From contig JAHDWN010000006.1 of assembly GCA_023382675.1 (NCBI GenBank), positions 62,001 to 126,000 on the forward strand: 64,000 bases of DNA, given 5' to 3'. The position numbers were made by a program, and so were the translations under genes. This DNA is from Anaerolineae bacterium (lineage in GTDB: Bacteria; Chloroflexota; Anaerolineae; Aggregatilineales; Phototrophicaceae). The notes under the pieces were generated by a model. The model made no database searches and was not told the origin of the DNA. It saw only the letters and a list, made by a program, of their open reading frames with translations. This document shows positions 37,079-46,275 of this stretch, piece by piece (positions within the stretch are counted from its first letter, which is position 1; each line of letters begins with the position of its first letter).

Positions 37079-38143
37079 ATGAAACGAAGACAGGCTGATA
37101 CCGTCCATTCGCCAATATACGAGGCCGAGGTCGTTGCCGGGCTGGCAGCCATCAGCGCCAGCGAACTTGAACAGCGCGTGGCCGGGGTGATGGAGATCGT
37201 GCCCGGCTATCCGCGCGACGATAGCGTTCGCTTTTCCTACACAGGTGAAATCGGCACACTGATGAAACTGCGCACGGTGCAGGCAATCTATCGCGTGCTA
37301 GCCTTCCCGATCCCCAGACCGAAAGCGCTTCTCGGCGATCAGAACTTCAAGCTGTTGGCAGCTGCTATCGGCGCGATCCTGACTGCACATCCGCCGGGCG
37401 CGTTTCGCACACTGGGCATTGCCGCTGCCGGCGCGCAGTCGGGTGTCATGCAGCGCATCAAGCAGGCCCTGGCTGAGCGCGCCGGTTTGATCCCGGCGGA
37501 TGATCGCGGCGATCTGCTCATTCGCATCCGCCCGGACGCAGAACATACTGGCTGGGAGTGCCTGCTGCGGATTTCACCGCGCCCACTGGCGACCCGTCCG
37601 TGGCGCGTCCGTGACCTGGAGGGCGCACTCAATGCCACGGTCGCCCGTGCCATGAACCTGATGACTGATCCAAACGCAGATGACGTCTACGTGAATCTGG
37701 GCTGCGGCTCCGGCAGCCTCATGATCGAACGCCTGGGTAGACCGCGCGCACGCTTGATACTGGGCGTTGATCACGATGAGATTGCTTTGAGCGCCTGTGC
37801 TGTGAATCTGCGAGCGGCAGGCTCTTCGATGCAGCCGATCGCGGTTGTGCGCAGTGATATCACGCAGCTTGCACTGCCAGCCAATTACGCCAATGTTTTG
37901 ACCGCCGATTTACCCTTCGGTCAGTGTGTCGGCAGTCACCCTGAAAATGAGCGCCTGTACCCTTTGCTCCTGGACGAAGCCACGCGCATCAGTGTTGCTG
38001 GGGCGCGCTTTGTGCTCATCACCCATGAGATCCGGTTGATGGAGCGTCTGCTTGCCGGTCGCCGCGATTGGCGACAGAATGCTGAACAGAGAATCACACT
38101 GCGCGGGCTGCATCCACGCATCTACCGCCTGATCCGCACCTGA
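37079..38143 (+). CDS. THUMP-type RNA methyltransferase family protein
   Basis: 354 residues. N-terminal substrate-recognition region (about 10-165) with the THUMP-like pattern YEAEVVAGLAAISASELEQR, then a Rossmann methyltransferase fold: DVYVNLGCGSGSLMIERL (motif I), ILGVDHDEIALSACAVNLR, VVRSDITQL and the catalytic ADLPFGQ motif (about 281-287) typical of Trm14/TrmN-type guanine-N2 methyltransferases. The exact RNA target, tRNA or rRNA, is not decided by sequence. GAAGG before the ATG. Divergent from the SH3 gene. Confidence 0.85.
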   Translation: MKRRQADTVHSPIYEAEVVAGLAAISASELEQRVAGVMEIVPGYPRDDSVRFSYTGEIGTLMKLRTVQAIYRVLAFPIPRPKALLGDQNFKLLAAAIGAILTAHPPGAFRTLGIAAAGAQSGVMQRIKQALAERAGLIPADDRGDLLIRIRPDAEHTGWECLLRISPRPLATRPWRVRDLEGALNATVARAMNLMTDPNADDVYVNLGCGSGSLMIERLGRPRARLILGVDHDEIALSACAVNLRAAGSSMQPIAVVRSDITQLALPANYANVLTADLPFGQCVGSHPENERLYPLLLDEATRISVAGARFVLITHEIRLMERLLAGRRDWRQNAEQRITLRGLHPRIYRLIRT

Positions 38144-38150
38144 TGGCCGT

Positions 38151-40094
38151 CTATTCTTTCAAAGGGATCAGCCAGAGCAGTTCATACGGTGCTAGCGTGA
38201 GATCCTGGCCGGATAACTCGCGATCATCGATCAGATTTTTCCAGCGGGTCTCCGGGCTGATACGCCCTGTGCTCAGTGACTGCGGCTGATCAGAAAAATT
38301 CCCCAGCACGAGCAGCTTTTGATGCCGCGCGAGCGCGATCACCTGGGCGTTGCCTGCGTCGATCCATTGGCTGTCGCCGTTCGCGAACAGCGGGTTCTCC
38401 TTGCGTATCCAGATCAAATGTTGCAGCGCCTGATAGACACGCCCCTCGACGCTTTTAGGATCGTGGCGCTTTTCGGCGCGTTCCCAATCCATCTGCGGAC
38501 GATGCAGCCAGCGGCTGTCGTGAGCGTGCAGCGGTTCGCGCTTGTAGGCATAGTCGTTGCGGGTCGCGATCTCGTCTCCCAGGTAAATGAGTGGGATGCC
38601 GCCCGCCGCCAACACCAGGCCCTGTACCAGCACGATTCGCCGTATGGCGAGATCGATTTCACCCTGGTCATGGGCTGCCATGGCTTTTTCAAGGCCGATT
38701 AGAGAGGCCAGTGTGCCGGAAATCCGTATATCGGGCTTATGCGAGCGCGGATCGACCTGAAACTGAAACGGTTCGCCCGCCGCTTTGCTCCCTGGAAAAC
38801 GTCCCATGTAATAGAGATTGAGAAACCAGCGGTGATCCTCGCCGTTCAGTCCAATCTCTGCCGCGTCCTCGTCCGCGAAGCCCCAGCCGATGTCGTCGTG
38901 TGAGCGCAGGTAGTTGATCCAGGCGGCGTCTGCTGGCAGCGCGAAGCGTTTCTCCATCGTCGCGCGCAGCAGGGTTGCGTTCTGCGTCGCCAGCGCTTCC
39001 CAGATGCACACCATCAGGATCGGATTGTACGAAAGCGGACATTCCTGCCAGCTAATGTAGCTCTTGACATCGCGGGGATGGACAATAGCTTCTGACTTGA
39101 AGAGCATCGTCGGAGCTGCCACCTGCACCAAGGCATTGAAAGCCTGGATCAGCATGTGCGCTTCGGGTAGGTTCTCGCAATCGCTGCCAATCTGCTTCCA
39201 GATGAATGGCACGGCGTCTAAGCGCAACACCTCGACACCCTGATTGGCGAGAAACAACATTTCTTCCAGCATCGCCCGAAAGACTTCTGGATTGGCGTAA
39301 TTGAGATCCCACTGGAAGCTGAAGAACGTTGTCCAGATCCATTTGCCCATTTCAGCGTCGTAGGTGAAGCTGCCAGGACGCTGCGCCGGGAAGATTGGGC
39401 GCAGATGCTGCTCGTAGGCATCCGGCCATTGGCGGTCGTCGAACATCCGGTAGTAGGCCTGGTACTTCGGATCGCCGGCGCGGGCTTTGAGTGCCCATTC
39501 ATGCTCATCACTGGTGTGATTGAACACGAAATCAAGCACAAGGCTAATGCCGCGTTCGCGCAGCGTCGCTGCCAGCGCCGCCATCTCAGTCATCGTGCCG
39601 ATGTCTTCGCGAACTTCGCGAAAGCTGCTTACGGCATAGCCGCCGTCGTTCTGTGGCTGCGGGCATTTGAATAGCGGCATCAGATGCAGATAAGTGATAC
39701 CGAGTTCCTCAAGATAATCCAGGTGTTTGCTCATGCCGCGCAGCGTACCGGCAAAACGGTCAACGTAGCAGACCGCGCCCATCATCTTTTCGCTCTGGAA
39801 CCAATGGGGATCGCCTTCGCGGGCGACATCGAGGCGTTTGAGCGCCGCAGGCCGTTCACGAAACATCTGCGCGGCGGTCGAAAGAATCCGCGCTAGTTGT
39901 TCGGGGAAATCGGGGGCGTGGCCGTAGACATGCTCCAGCAGCGAGATCAGTCGTGGGTAGACGCGCCGAAGTCTTCGCTCGAACAGGGTTGCGTCATCCT
40001 TGGACAGCGCCGCTGTCAGTTGGGGAAGCAGGCTATCAAGTTGCGGCATAGCCTCGAGCCCAGGGTGATCGGCAGGACGTTGGTCGATCATCAT
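38151..40094 (-). CDS. Amylosucrase (GH13 family)
   Basis: 647 residues, matching the usual amylosucrase length. It makes alpha-1,4-glucan from sucrose and can also work on glucan ends. Family marks: a helical N-terminal domain (about 1-85), FQWDLNYANPEVFRAM, nucleophile Asp in VEVLRLDAVPFIWKQIGS, acid Glu in LFKSEAIVHP, and SHDDIGWGFADEDAAEIGL with the third Asp. These match GH13 subfamily 4 closely. The ATG at 40094 is preferred to a TTG at 40103 that overlaps the preceding stop. Only 5 nt separate it from the LON-domain gene. A sucrose hydrolase of the same subfamily is the main alternative. Confidence 0.92.
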   Translation of the reverse strand: MMIDQRPADHPGLEAMPQLDSLLPQLTAALSKDDATLFERRLRRVYPRLISLLEHVYGHAPDFPEQLARILSTAAQMFRERPAALKRLDVAREGDPHWFQSEKMMGAVCYVDRFAGTLRGMSKHLDYLEELGITYLHLMPLFKCPQPQNDGGYAVSSFREVREDIGTMTEMAALAATLRERGISLVLDFVFNHTSDEHEWALKARAGDPKYQAYYRMFDDRQWPDAYEQHLRPIFPAQRPGSFTYDAEMGKWIWTTFFSFQWDLNYANPEVFRAMLEEMLFLANQGVEVLRLDAVPFIWKQIGSDCENLPEAHMLIQAFNALVQVAAPTMLFKSEAIVHPRDVKSYISWQECPLSYNPILMVCIWEALATQNATLLRATMEKRFALPADAAWINYLRSHDDIGWGFADEDAAEIGLNGEDHRWFLNLYYMGRFPGSKAAGEPFQFQVDPRSHKPDIRISGTLASLIGLEKAMAAHDQGEIDLAIRRIVLVQGLVLAAGGIPLIYLGDEIATRNDYAYKREPLHAHDSRWLHRPQMDWERAEKRHDPKSVEGRVYQALQHLIWIRKENPLFANGDSQWIDAGNAQVIALARHQKLLVLGNFSDQPQSLSTGRISPETRWKNLIDDRELSGQDLTLAPYELLWLIPLKE

Positions 40095-40099
40095 ACTGC

Positions 40100-40762
40100 T
40101 CAATTGATCGAGAATGTTCCGACAAACTGCGGCGCATTCACCGGAGCCGTCATGATTTCCATCAACGTGACCTCGCGCCGTAGCAACTCTTTGATCGCTG
40201 CTGCGAGTTGAAGTGGATTATTTTCGCCCAGCAATTCTTGCTTTTCGGTGGATGTGATCCGAAGAATCGTCGCAGCCAGATACAGCAGCGAGATGCCATC
40301 GTTCGGAAGCTGCGCCACGCTGAACTCGGCGTGTTCGACTTTCTCCAGGAGTTGGAGGTAACGTTTTAACCAGGCCTGAAGCTCAGGGACGCTGCCGGTC
40401 AGCGCAGCAGCATCGTAATCTACCAGGGCCAACAGCTCGACGTCGCCGGTCATATAGGGTTCGTCATCGTTGTGTGACAGGATGCGAAAGCGCTCATGTC
40501 CCATGGCAACGAGATTCATGCGCCCGTCGCCTAGAGGTTGCACCTGGGTGATTTGTGCCGTGCAGCCAATGGGATGTGGCACAGCATCCGGCCCCTCACC
40601 AGTGATCTCGGAGCCTGTCTGGATGAGGACGACGCCAAATGGCGAGCGTGTCTCGATGCAGCGGGCGATCATCAGCTTATAGCGATCCTCAAAGATATGC
40701 AGATGTATCGGCATACCTGGGAACAGAACGGTGTTCAAGGGGAAAAGCGGCAGGCGTTCCAT
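40100..40762 (-). CDS. LON N-terminal domain protein
   Basis: 220 residues consisting of the Lon substrate-recognition domain alone, with no ATPase or protease part: LPLFPLNTVLFPGMPIHLHI, FEDRYKLMI, PFGVVLIQTGSEITGEG, IGCTAQITQVQPLGDGRMNL, then a helical tail (about 125-205). Stand-alone LON proteins are common in bacteria and of uncertain function. A minus-strand TACAAT lies about 30 nt upstream. Likely co-transcribed with the amylosucrase gene. Confidence 0.9.
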   Translation of the reverse strand: MERLPLFPLNTVLFPGMPIHLHIFEDRYKLMIARCIETRSPFGVVLIQTGSEITGEGPDAVPHPIGCTAQITQVQPLGDGRMNLVAMGHERFRILSHNDDEPYMTGDVELLALVDYDAAALTGSVPELQAWLKRYLQLLEKVEHAEFSVAQLPNDGISLLYLAATILRITSTEKQELLGENNPLQLAAAIKELLRREVTLMEIMTAPVNAPQFVGTFSIN

Positions 40763-41002
40763 AGCTTACAGGCGTGCTCCATCAGCCGATTGTATTATTT
40801 CAATTCTAACGCCATGACCTTGTTCTCGAAAGTCCACACACCTGTGCGAAATCTCCATTCAACAGCCCTATCTCCTTATTATCACGGAGTAATTTGCTTT
40901 TCCATGACTTGAGGCAAAAGCGTAGATAGGGTGGGGGGATCTCTCTTTTTTCGCCTTCATTCTTCATCTGAATAAGATCAGGATTTTGCTGACGATCTGA
41001 TT

Positions 41003-41030
41003 TTGAGCGGCAACGCGTCACAGTTACAAT
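41003..41030 (+). promoter_or_regulatory. Promoter region of the PfkB kinase gene
   Basis: TTGAGC (41003-41008), 16-nt spacer, TACAAT (41025-41030). The 395-nt gap 40763-41157 also holds the divergent LON promoter and two G-rich boxes, at 40925-40941 and 41116-41132. A leader of about 120 nt precedes the ATG. Confidence 0.55.
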
Positions 41031-41157
41031 CGCTGTCGTTCCACCGGTGGCGCGTTGGTCGCTGGAATTCGGAACGGTGTATGGGAGAACACGCGAGACG
41101 CTGCCCGAATCAGAGGATAGGGTAGGGGGATCGAGTGTTGAGAGTCTGGGATGCCTT

Positions 41158-42291
41158 ATGACAGCTCTTGAAGGTTCAAACATCGATATTCTGGTCGTCG
41201 GGCATTTGTGCATCGATCTGATCCCTGGCATGGATCATGTCTCGCCACAATCGCTTACACAGCCCAGCAGGCTCTATGAGACCGAGGCAATGCAGGTATC
41301 GACGGGTGGGGCAGTTGCGAATACAGGGCTTTCACTGCATCGCCTGGGCGTCAACACGCGCTTGATGTCGCTGGTCGGTGATGATGCCATCGGGCGCATG
41401 ATCGTCGATTTCCTGCGCACACGCGCCCCTGAACTGCCAGAATTCGTGAAAGTAGCTCAGGGCGCGGCCAGTTCTTACACGATTGTACTCTCACCAGAGC
41501 GTACTGACCGGGTATTCCTGCATTGTCCAGGCACAAATGACCAGTTTGGGGCTGAAAACGTCGATCTTAAGGTCGTTGAACGCGCGAAAATCGTCCATTT
41601 CGGCTATCCGCCGCTGCTGGCGCGCATGTACGCGGATAATGGCAGCGAACTCCTCAAACTGGTGCGCAGCCTCAAGTCATGCGATGTGATAACGTCGCTC
41701 GATATGGCAATGCCGGATGCAGCACGCGCGTCCGGGCAGGCGAAATGGTATGAAATATTGCGTAATACTTTGCCGTATATCGATATTTTCGTGCCCAGTT
41801 TTGAGGAAATCCTCTACATGATGCGCCCGGAAGACTTTGCGGCTTATGGACAGCGTGTAGAGGAGCTTGTAAGACGTGATTACGTCGAAGATCTCACCAC
41901 AGAGATGTTGTCTCTCGGCTGTCGCATCGCCGGGATCAAGCTCGGCAAAGAGGGTATCTGGCTGCACAGCGGCGACAAGACGACAATCGATCCGCTGCGT
42001 CGCTCGTTGGATCTGAATGAGTCGTGGGATGCGTGTACAGTCTGGCATCCGGCGTTCGAGGTTGAAGTCGTCGGCACCACAGGTGCTGGTGACTCGGCGT
42101 ATGCAGGCTTGCTGACAGCTATACTAAAAGGACTATCCGCAAGCGACTCTGTACGGATGGCCTGTGCTGTGGGGGCGTGCAACGTTGAAGCGGCTGACGC
42201 ATCCAGCGGCATTCGCTCGTGGGCACAGACCTTGAAGCGCATTACCGATGGCTGGCAGACGCGGCCATCACGTCTTGAGGACGACAGGTAA
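41158..42291 (+). CDS. PfkB-family carbohydrate or nucleoside kinase
   Basis: 377 residues. Ribokinase-like fold: N-terminal ILVVGHLCIDLIPGM, STGGAVANTGLSLHRLGV and SLVGDDAIGRMIVDFL, and the C-terminal PfkB signature EVVGTTGAGDSAYAGLLTAI (catalytic Asp) with GIKLGKEGIWL before it. A longer insert (about 225-275) than in standard ribokinases includes IFVPSFEEILYMM. The substrate cannot be fixed. The frame is open 37 codons upstream, but that segment crosses the leader and is not PfkB-like, so the ATG at 41158 is used. Confidence 0.88.
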   Translation: MTALEGSNIDILVVGHLCIDLIPGMDHVSPQSLTQPSRLYETEAMQVSTGGAVANTGLSLHRLGVNTRLMSLVGDDAIGRMIVDFLRTRAPELPEFVKVAQGAASSYTIVLSPERTDRVFLHCPGTNDQFGAENVDLKVVERAKIVHFGYPPLLARMYADNGSELLKLVRSLKSCDVITSLDMAMPDAARASGQAKWYEILRNTLPYIDIFVPSFEEILYMMRPEDFAAYGQRVEELVRRDYVEDLTTEMLSLGCRIAGIKLGKEGIWLHSGDKTTIDPLRRSLDLNESWDACTVWHPAFEVEVVGTTGAGDSAYAGLLTAILKGLSASDSVRMACAVGACNVEAADASSGIRSWAQTLKRITDGWQTRPSRLEDDR

Positions 42292-42323
42292 GCTATGCAA
42301 AATGCGCGTTTTCGGTATTTGAA

Positions 42324-42358
42324 ATTACTCGTGATAATGTTACTTATCATGAAGTAAT
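42324..42358. repeat. Palindromic dyad between convergent genes
   Basis: Nested inverted repeats ATTACT...AGTAAT (42324-42329 with 42353-42358) and TGATAA...TTATCA inside. It lies between the ends of the PfkB and NarL-type genes, so a bidirectional terminator is most likely; an operator is possible. Confidence 0.45.
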
Positions 42359-42402
42359 CTCTGACAAGCAAAAAACACTCTGAAAAAGCTATCTCTCCGA
42401 CA

Positions 42403-43089
42403 TCAACCGGGATGTGCGGTATCGTCGTCTGGCGGCACGAGTTCGTGGATGTTGTGTTTGACGGCGAATGCGGCTGCTTCTGCGCGGTTCGACACGCCAA
42501 TCTTGCTCAGAATGCTGCTGACGTAGTTGCGCACCGTGCCTTCGCCCAGATACAGCTTGACGGCAATCTGCCGGTTCGTCAGCCCTTGCGCTACGTAAGC
42601 CAGTACTGCCAGTTCCTGCGGCGTCAGACCAGAGAAGACTGATCCCTGCTGAGCCATCGATTGCTTACGCATCTCGGTGAAGACAACACTCGTCATCGCC
42701 GGGTCGAGCATGTTCTCGCCGCTGCTGACACGTTCTACAGCCTGGATCAAGTCGTTATCGCCGATGCGCTTAAGGACGTAGCCAGCCGCCCCAGCGCGAA
42801 TCGCCGCAAACAGCAACTCGTCCTCGGCGTAGGATGTCAGGATGACGACACGGCACTCAGGCATCTGTTCGGTGATTTTACGGCACGCCTCGATGCCTGA
42901 AAGCCCAGGCATTCGCACATCGAGTACGGCCACGTCCGGCTTGAATTCCACAGCCTTCGCCACCGCTTCCTCACCGGTATCGGCTTCCGCCACCACCTGG
43001 AAGCCAGCGCGCCGCTCCAACAGTGCCCGCAGGCCGGCTCTTACGACAGCGTGGTCGTCGGCGATGAGGATGCGAACGGTTTTCGACAT
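42403..43089 (-). CDS. NarL/DevR-type response regulator
   Basis: 228 residues. Receiver domain (about 5-120) with acidic pair DDH, phosphoacceptor Asp in PDVAVLDVRMPGLSG (about 57) and Lys in GYVLKRIGDN, followed by a LuxR-type helix-turn-helix (about 155-215: LTPQELAVLAYVAQGLTNRQ, then GTVRNYVSSILSKIG). Transcription factor whose DNA binding is switched by phosphorylation. It is divergent from, and presumably controlled by, the GAF kinase whose gene begins 100 nt away. Confidence 0.94.
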   Translation of the reverse strand: MSKTVRILIADDHAVVRAGLRALLERRAGFQVVAEADTGEEAVAKAVEFKPDVAVLDVRMPGLSGIEACRKITEQMPECRVVILTSYAEDELLFAAIRAGAAGYVLKRIGDNDLIQAVERVSSGENMLDPAMTSVVFTEMRKQSMAQQGSVFSGLTPQELAVLAYVAQGLTNRQIAVKLYLGEGTVRNYVSSILSKIGVSNRAEAAAFAVKHNIHELVPPDDDTAHPG

Positions 43090-43189
43090 ATACTGCCCCT
43101 AAACACGAGACTGTGTATAATCAGAAAATAGAAATGGAGCTTGCGGCGGAACACACACATGACCCCCGACTATTCTAATTCGAAACGCC

Positions 43190-44332
43190 ATGATGACAAG
43201 TAACGATAATAATGACACAAGACTGACACATGTCGTCTCATCGCTGCAAAATATCGCCGCTGCCGTCGTCAAGGCGTCTCAGCATGGCGGGTTGCGCAGT
43301 GTTTTGCAGGAAATTGCCCGCACGGCCGGCGTACTCGTTGGCGCGCGCTATTCGGCTTTGGGTATCCCGGATGGCTATGGCGGCTTCCGGCATTTCCTGG
43401 TCAACGGCGTGACAGAAGAAGAGTTTGCGGCGGTTCCGCATACACCTCAGGGAAAAGGCCTGCTTGGGGTCATCATGCGCGAGCACGAATCCTTGCGTGT
43501 GGATCACATCCACACCCACCCACGCAGCGCCGGCTTCCCGCCCAATCATCCTAACATGAACACGCTGCTGGGCGTGCCCATCGAGATCGGCCAGCATCTG
43601 TTCGGACTGCTCTATCTCTCCGACAAATATGATGGCACGCCATTTACGGAAGAGGATCAGCGGCTCATCGAAACGCTTGCCAGCTACGCTGCATTGGCGA
43701 TTGCCGGCGTTCAGCTCAGCGAGCAGCAGTCACGCCTTTCCATTCTTGAAGAGCGCGAGCGGATTGGCATGGAGCTTCACGACAGCGTCATTCAATCGTT
43801 GTATGCTGTCGGCATGGAACTCCAGTTGATCCGGCTTGGTTCTTCCGAACCCGAACAACTTGACAATCCGCTACACAATCTGGACGCAGTGATTAGCGAC
43901 ATCCGCCGCTATATCATGAACTTGAAATCGGCAGATGCGCAGCGCATCACCATCCGCCAGGGATTGACCGCTGTCTTCGACCGGCTCCACATCCCACCTG
44001 AACTGACCGTTGAAATCGACGTGGCCGACGAATACCCGCCGCTGGACGCGCCGACTTTCGACGCCGTCTGCTTGATCCTCTCGGAAGTCGCCAGCAATGC
44101 CATCCGGCACGCCCACGCCACCCGGATTCAAGTCAGCGTTCTGCGTGATGGCCGCACATTCACCATGGAAGTCGAAGACAACGGCGTCGGTTTCGATCCC
44201 AATAAGGTGAAGCGCAATGGTTTGGGATTGGCAAACATTCGCCGGCGCGCCGAGCTGCACGGCGGCAGCATCGAAGTCACGTCGGCTGAAGGTGACGGCA
44301 CCTGTGTGCGCCTCACAATGCCGATCAAATAG
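43190..44332 (+). CDS. GAF-domain histidine kinase (NarX/DevS-type, HisKA_3)
   Basis: 380 residues, no membrane helix. GAF domain (about 25-180, with GARYSALGIPDGYGG and GVPIEIGQHLFGLLYLSDKY) is followed by HisKA_3 with phosphoacceptor His in ERIGMELHDSVIQSLYAVG (about 202) and a HATPase_c domain ending NGVGFDPNKVKRNGLGLANI. The GAF type resembles DevS/DosT redox or gas sensors, although haem ligands cannot be verified. TATAAT at 43116-43121 is a likely -10. Partner of the divergent NarL-type regulator. Confidence 0.93.
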   Translation: MMTSNDNNDTRLTHVVSSLQNIAAAVVKASQHGGLRSVLQEIARTAGVLVGARYSALGIPDGYGGFRHFLVNGVTEEEFAAVPHTPQGKGLLGVIMREHESLRVDHIHTHPRSAGFPPNHPNMNTLLGVPIEIGQHLFGLLYLSDKYDGTPFTEEDQRLIETLASYAALAIAGVQLSEQQSRLSILEERERIGMELHDSVIQSLYAVGMELQLIRLGSSEPEQLDNPLHNLDAVISDIRRYIMNLKSADAQRITIRQGLTAVFDRLHIPPELTVEIDVADEYPPLDAPTFDAVCLILSEVASNAIRHAHATRIQVSVLRDGRTFTMEVEDNGVGFDPNKVKRNGLGLANIRRRAELHGGSIEVTSAEGDGTCVRLTMPIK

Positions 44333-44340
44333 GCGTGCGC

Positions 44341-45048
44341 TCACGCATCCAGGCGGAACGGGTTGAAGTTTGTGTGCGCATCGTAGACATCTTCGCCCTC
44401 CGCGCGCTTTAGCGCATTGACCACCTGGATCGTGACCGGCGTAAAGATCACCTCAAAGCCGACTTTGAGCACATAATTCGTCACCATGAGCGACGGGATA
44501 ATACTCCAGGGGAACGCGCCCAGCGCTCCGGCGACCAGGAAAAACAGCAGCGTATCGACCGCCTGCCCGACCAGCGTGCTGCCGATGGTGCGCGTCCAGA
44601 GCCACCTGCCCTGCGTCATGATCTTCATTCGCGCCAGCACGTAGCTGTTGCTGAACTCCCCGGCGAGATACGCGATCAGGCTCGCGATCACCAGCGCGCC
44701 GACCCCGCCCAGAATTGCATCGTAAGCGCCATCGCCGACCGACGCCGCCCAGCCTGCTTCCGCCGGAAACTGCCGCGCCAGCCAGACAAACCAGGCCATC
44801 AGCGCCGTCGCCACAAAGCCCGACCAGATCACGCGCCGTGAACGCTTGTAGCCGTAAATTTCGGTCAAGATGTCGCCAAAAATGTACGAGATCGGGAAAA
44901 CGAGCGTGCCCGCGTCAAACGCGAACTGGAAGCCCCCGATCGAAAAGCCCGTATCGATCAGCCTGGCGCTGCTCAGTAAATTGCTCAGCATGAGCACACA
45001 GACGAACAGGCCGACGATGAAATCGTAGTAACGATATTGTGCTTTCAT
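44341..45048 (-). CDS. Queuosine precursor transporter (YhhQ/DUF165 family)
   Basis: 235 residues with about six membrane helices. The segment FAFDAGTLVFPISYIFGDIL followed by TEIYGYKRSRRVIWSGF is characteristic, as is TIGSTLVGQAVDTLLFFLVA. The family imports preQ0/preQ1 for tRNA queuosine modification. The ATG at 45048 is chosen because an upstream Met gives a charged, non-family extension. No preQ1 riboswitch is evident in the 96-nt gap upstream. Confidence 0.9.
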   Translation of the reverse strand: MKAQYRYYDFIVGLFVCVLMLSNLLSSARLIDTGFSIGGFQFAFDAGTLVFPISYIFGDILTEIYGYKRSRRVIWSGFVATALMAWFVWLARQFPAEAGWAASVGDGAYDAILGGVGALVIASLIAYLAGEFSNSYVLARMKIMTQGRWLWTRTIGSTLVGQAVDTLLFFLVAGALGAFPWSIIPSLMVTNYVLKVGFEVIFTPVTIQVVNALKRAEGEDVYDAHTNFNPFRLDA

Positions 45049-45099
45049 GTGCCACCAAGGCGTTCTCACACATTGCCAGCGATCATTATGGAATGAAGG

Positions 45100-45105
45100 T
45101 ACAAT
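45100..45105 (+). promoter_or_regulatory. Candidate -10 box for the unknown ATPase gene
   Basis: TACAAT 40 nt before the chosen start at 45145. If correct, transcription begins near 45110, almost on top of an earlier in-frame ATG (45115), which argues for the later start. Confidence 0.45.
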
Positions 45106-45144
45106 AAGGCAAGGATGAACTTAGAATACCTGCAAGGAATGCGC

Positions 45145-46275
45145 ATGTCCTCACCTCGCAAATACGCGCTTGACTTTCGCAGTGAAGAAACGCGCTACGT
45201 GATGGAACGCTGGCTGGCGACGCAGTCATGCGCGCTCGTCGGCATCGGCAGCGTCGGTAAATCCAATATGCTGCGCCACCTGTCCAATCCCGAAGTTCAG
45301 GCGCATTATCTCGGCAAGCAAAACGCCGACGCGCTCAAGACAATTCTCATCGATCCCAACATGCTGGGTACGTTGCCAGCCCATGCCCAGGCTGATGAGC
45401 CTTTGCGCGCCTGGGCTGGCTACGAGCTGCTGATGCACCGGCTCTATCTTGCCTTCTACCCTCTGAGCGACGTGCTTGGCCCGGAGGATGCGCGACGCTT
45501 TTACGAAACCTATCAGGCGCTGCAGGACGGCAACAATCCACTGTACGCCTACATGTCCGTCCGTTATTTCGAGCTGGGTCTTCAGTTTTTCATGCGCCGC
45601 GGCTACAAGATCATCTTCATGTTCGACGAGTTCGAAGCCCTGATGCGCCAGATGCCGGTGCCCTGGTTCCATAATCTGCGCGGCCTGCGGGATGCGAACA
45701 AAAGCCAGATCGCCTACCTGACGTTCACGCGCGCGCCGCTCAAGGTGCTCGCGGCGCAGTTCGGCATTCCGGCGCTCGAATTTGAGCCGTTCGAAGAATT
45801 GTTCAGCGACAACACCTATTTCGTCGGCCCGTATGACGACACCGATGCGCTGCGTATGTTGAACGAATTGAGCAGCCGCAGCGGCAAATATCTGCCGGAA
45901 TCGACGGCGCAAATGCTGGTCAGGCTGACCGGCGGCTACGCAGGACTGCTGCGCTCGGCCTTCAGCATCATTGACCCTGGCTCACAAGTGCCATTGAATG
46001 ACGATTCGATGACGGCAGTGGCGCAGTTCCTTGCCGCTAAGTCGCCGATCCGCGCCGAGTGCAAAGTGATCTGGGCCAGTCTCACCCAGGCTGAGCACTA
46101 CTTGCTCAAGGCGGTTGCGCGCCTGGGGAACTACGAGATCAACCCTGAAACCGAACAGGCGCTCAATCAGTTGATCCAGAAGCGCATTCTGCGCCTGGAT
46201 AAGATCACGCAGCAGCTTGAAATCCACCCGCCGCTGTTCCGGCTGTATGTGCTGGCGAATCGGGACGAGGCTTAG
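45145..46275 (+). CDS. STAND/AAA-like ATPase of unknown function
   Basis: 376 residues. Walker A GIGSVGKSNML (about 34-44), Walker B YKIIFMFDEFEALM (about 153-168), a sensor-like strand QIAYLTFTRAP, and a C-terminal winged-helix-like region (about 300-370, LTQAEHYLLKAVARLGNYEI, then IQKRILRLDKITQQLEIHPP). This order resembles archaeal-type AAA or STAND ATPases that act as switches or DNA-binding regulators. The start at 45145 is chosen for AAGGA at 45134-45138. The next gene follows at once. The function is unknown; defence or regulatory roles are both possible. Confidence 0.75.
   Translation: MSSPRKYALDFRSEETRYVMERWLATQSCALVGIGSVGKSNMLRHLSNPEVQAHYLGKQNADALKTILIDPNMLGTLPAHAQADEPLRAWAGYELLMHRLYLAFYPLSDVLGPEDARRFYETYQALQDGNNPLYAYMSVRYFELGLQFFMRRGYKIIFMFDEFEALMRQMPVPWFHNLRGLRDANKSQIAYLTFTRAPLKVLAAQFGIPALEFEPFEELFSDNTYFVGPYDDTDALRMLNELSSRSGKYLPESTAQMLVRLTGGYAGLLRSAFSIIDPGSQVPLNDDSMTAVAQFLAAKSPIRAECKVIWASLTQAEHYLLKAVARLGNYEINPETEQALNQLIQKRILRLDKITQQLEIHPPLFRLYVLANRDEA

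Noticed and set aside
41047-41157. 37-codon extension of the PfkB gene
   Set aside because: Crosses the leader and a G-rich box; the PfkB fold begins after the ATG at 41158.
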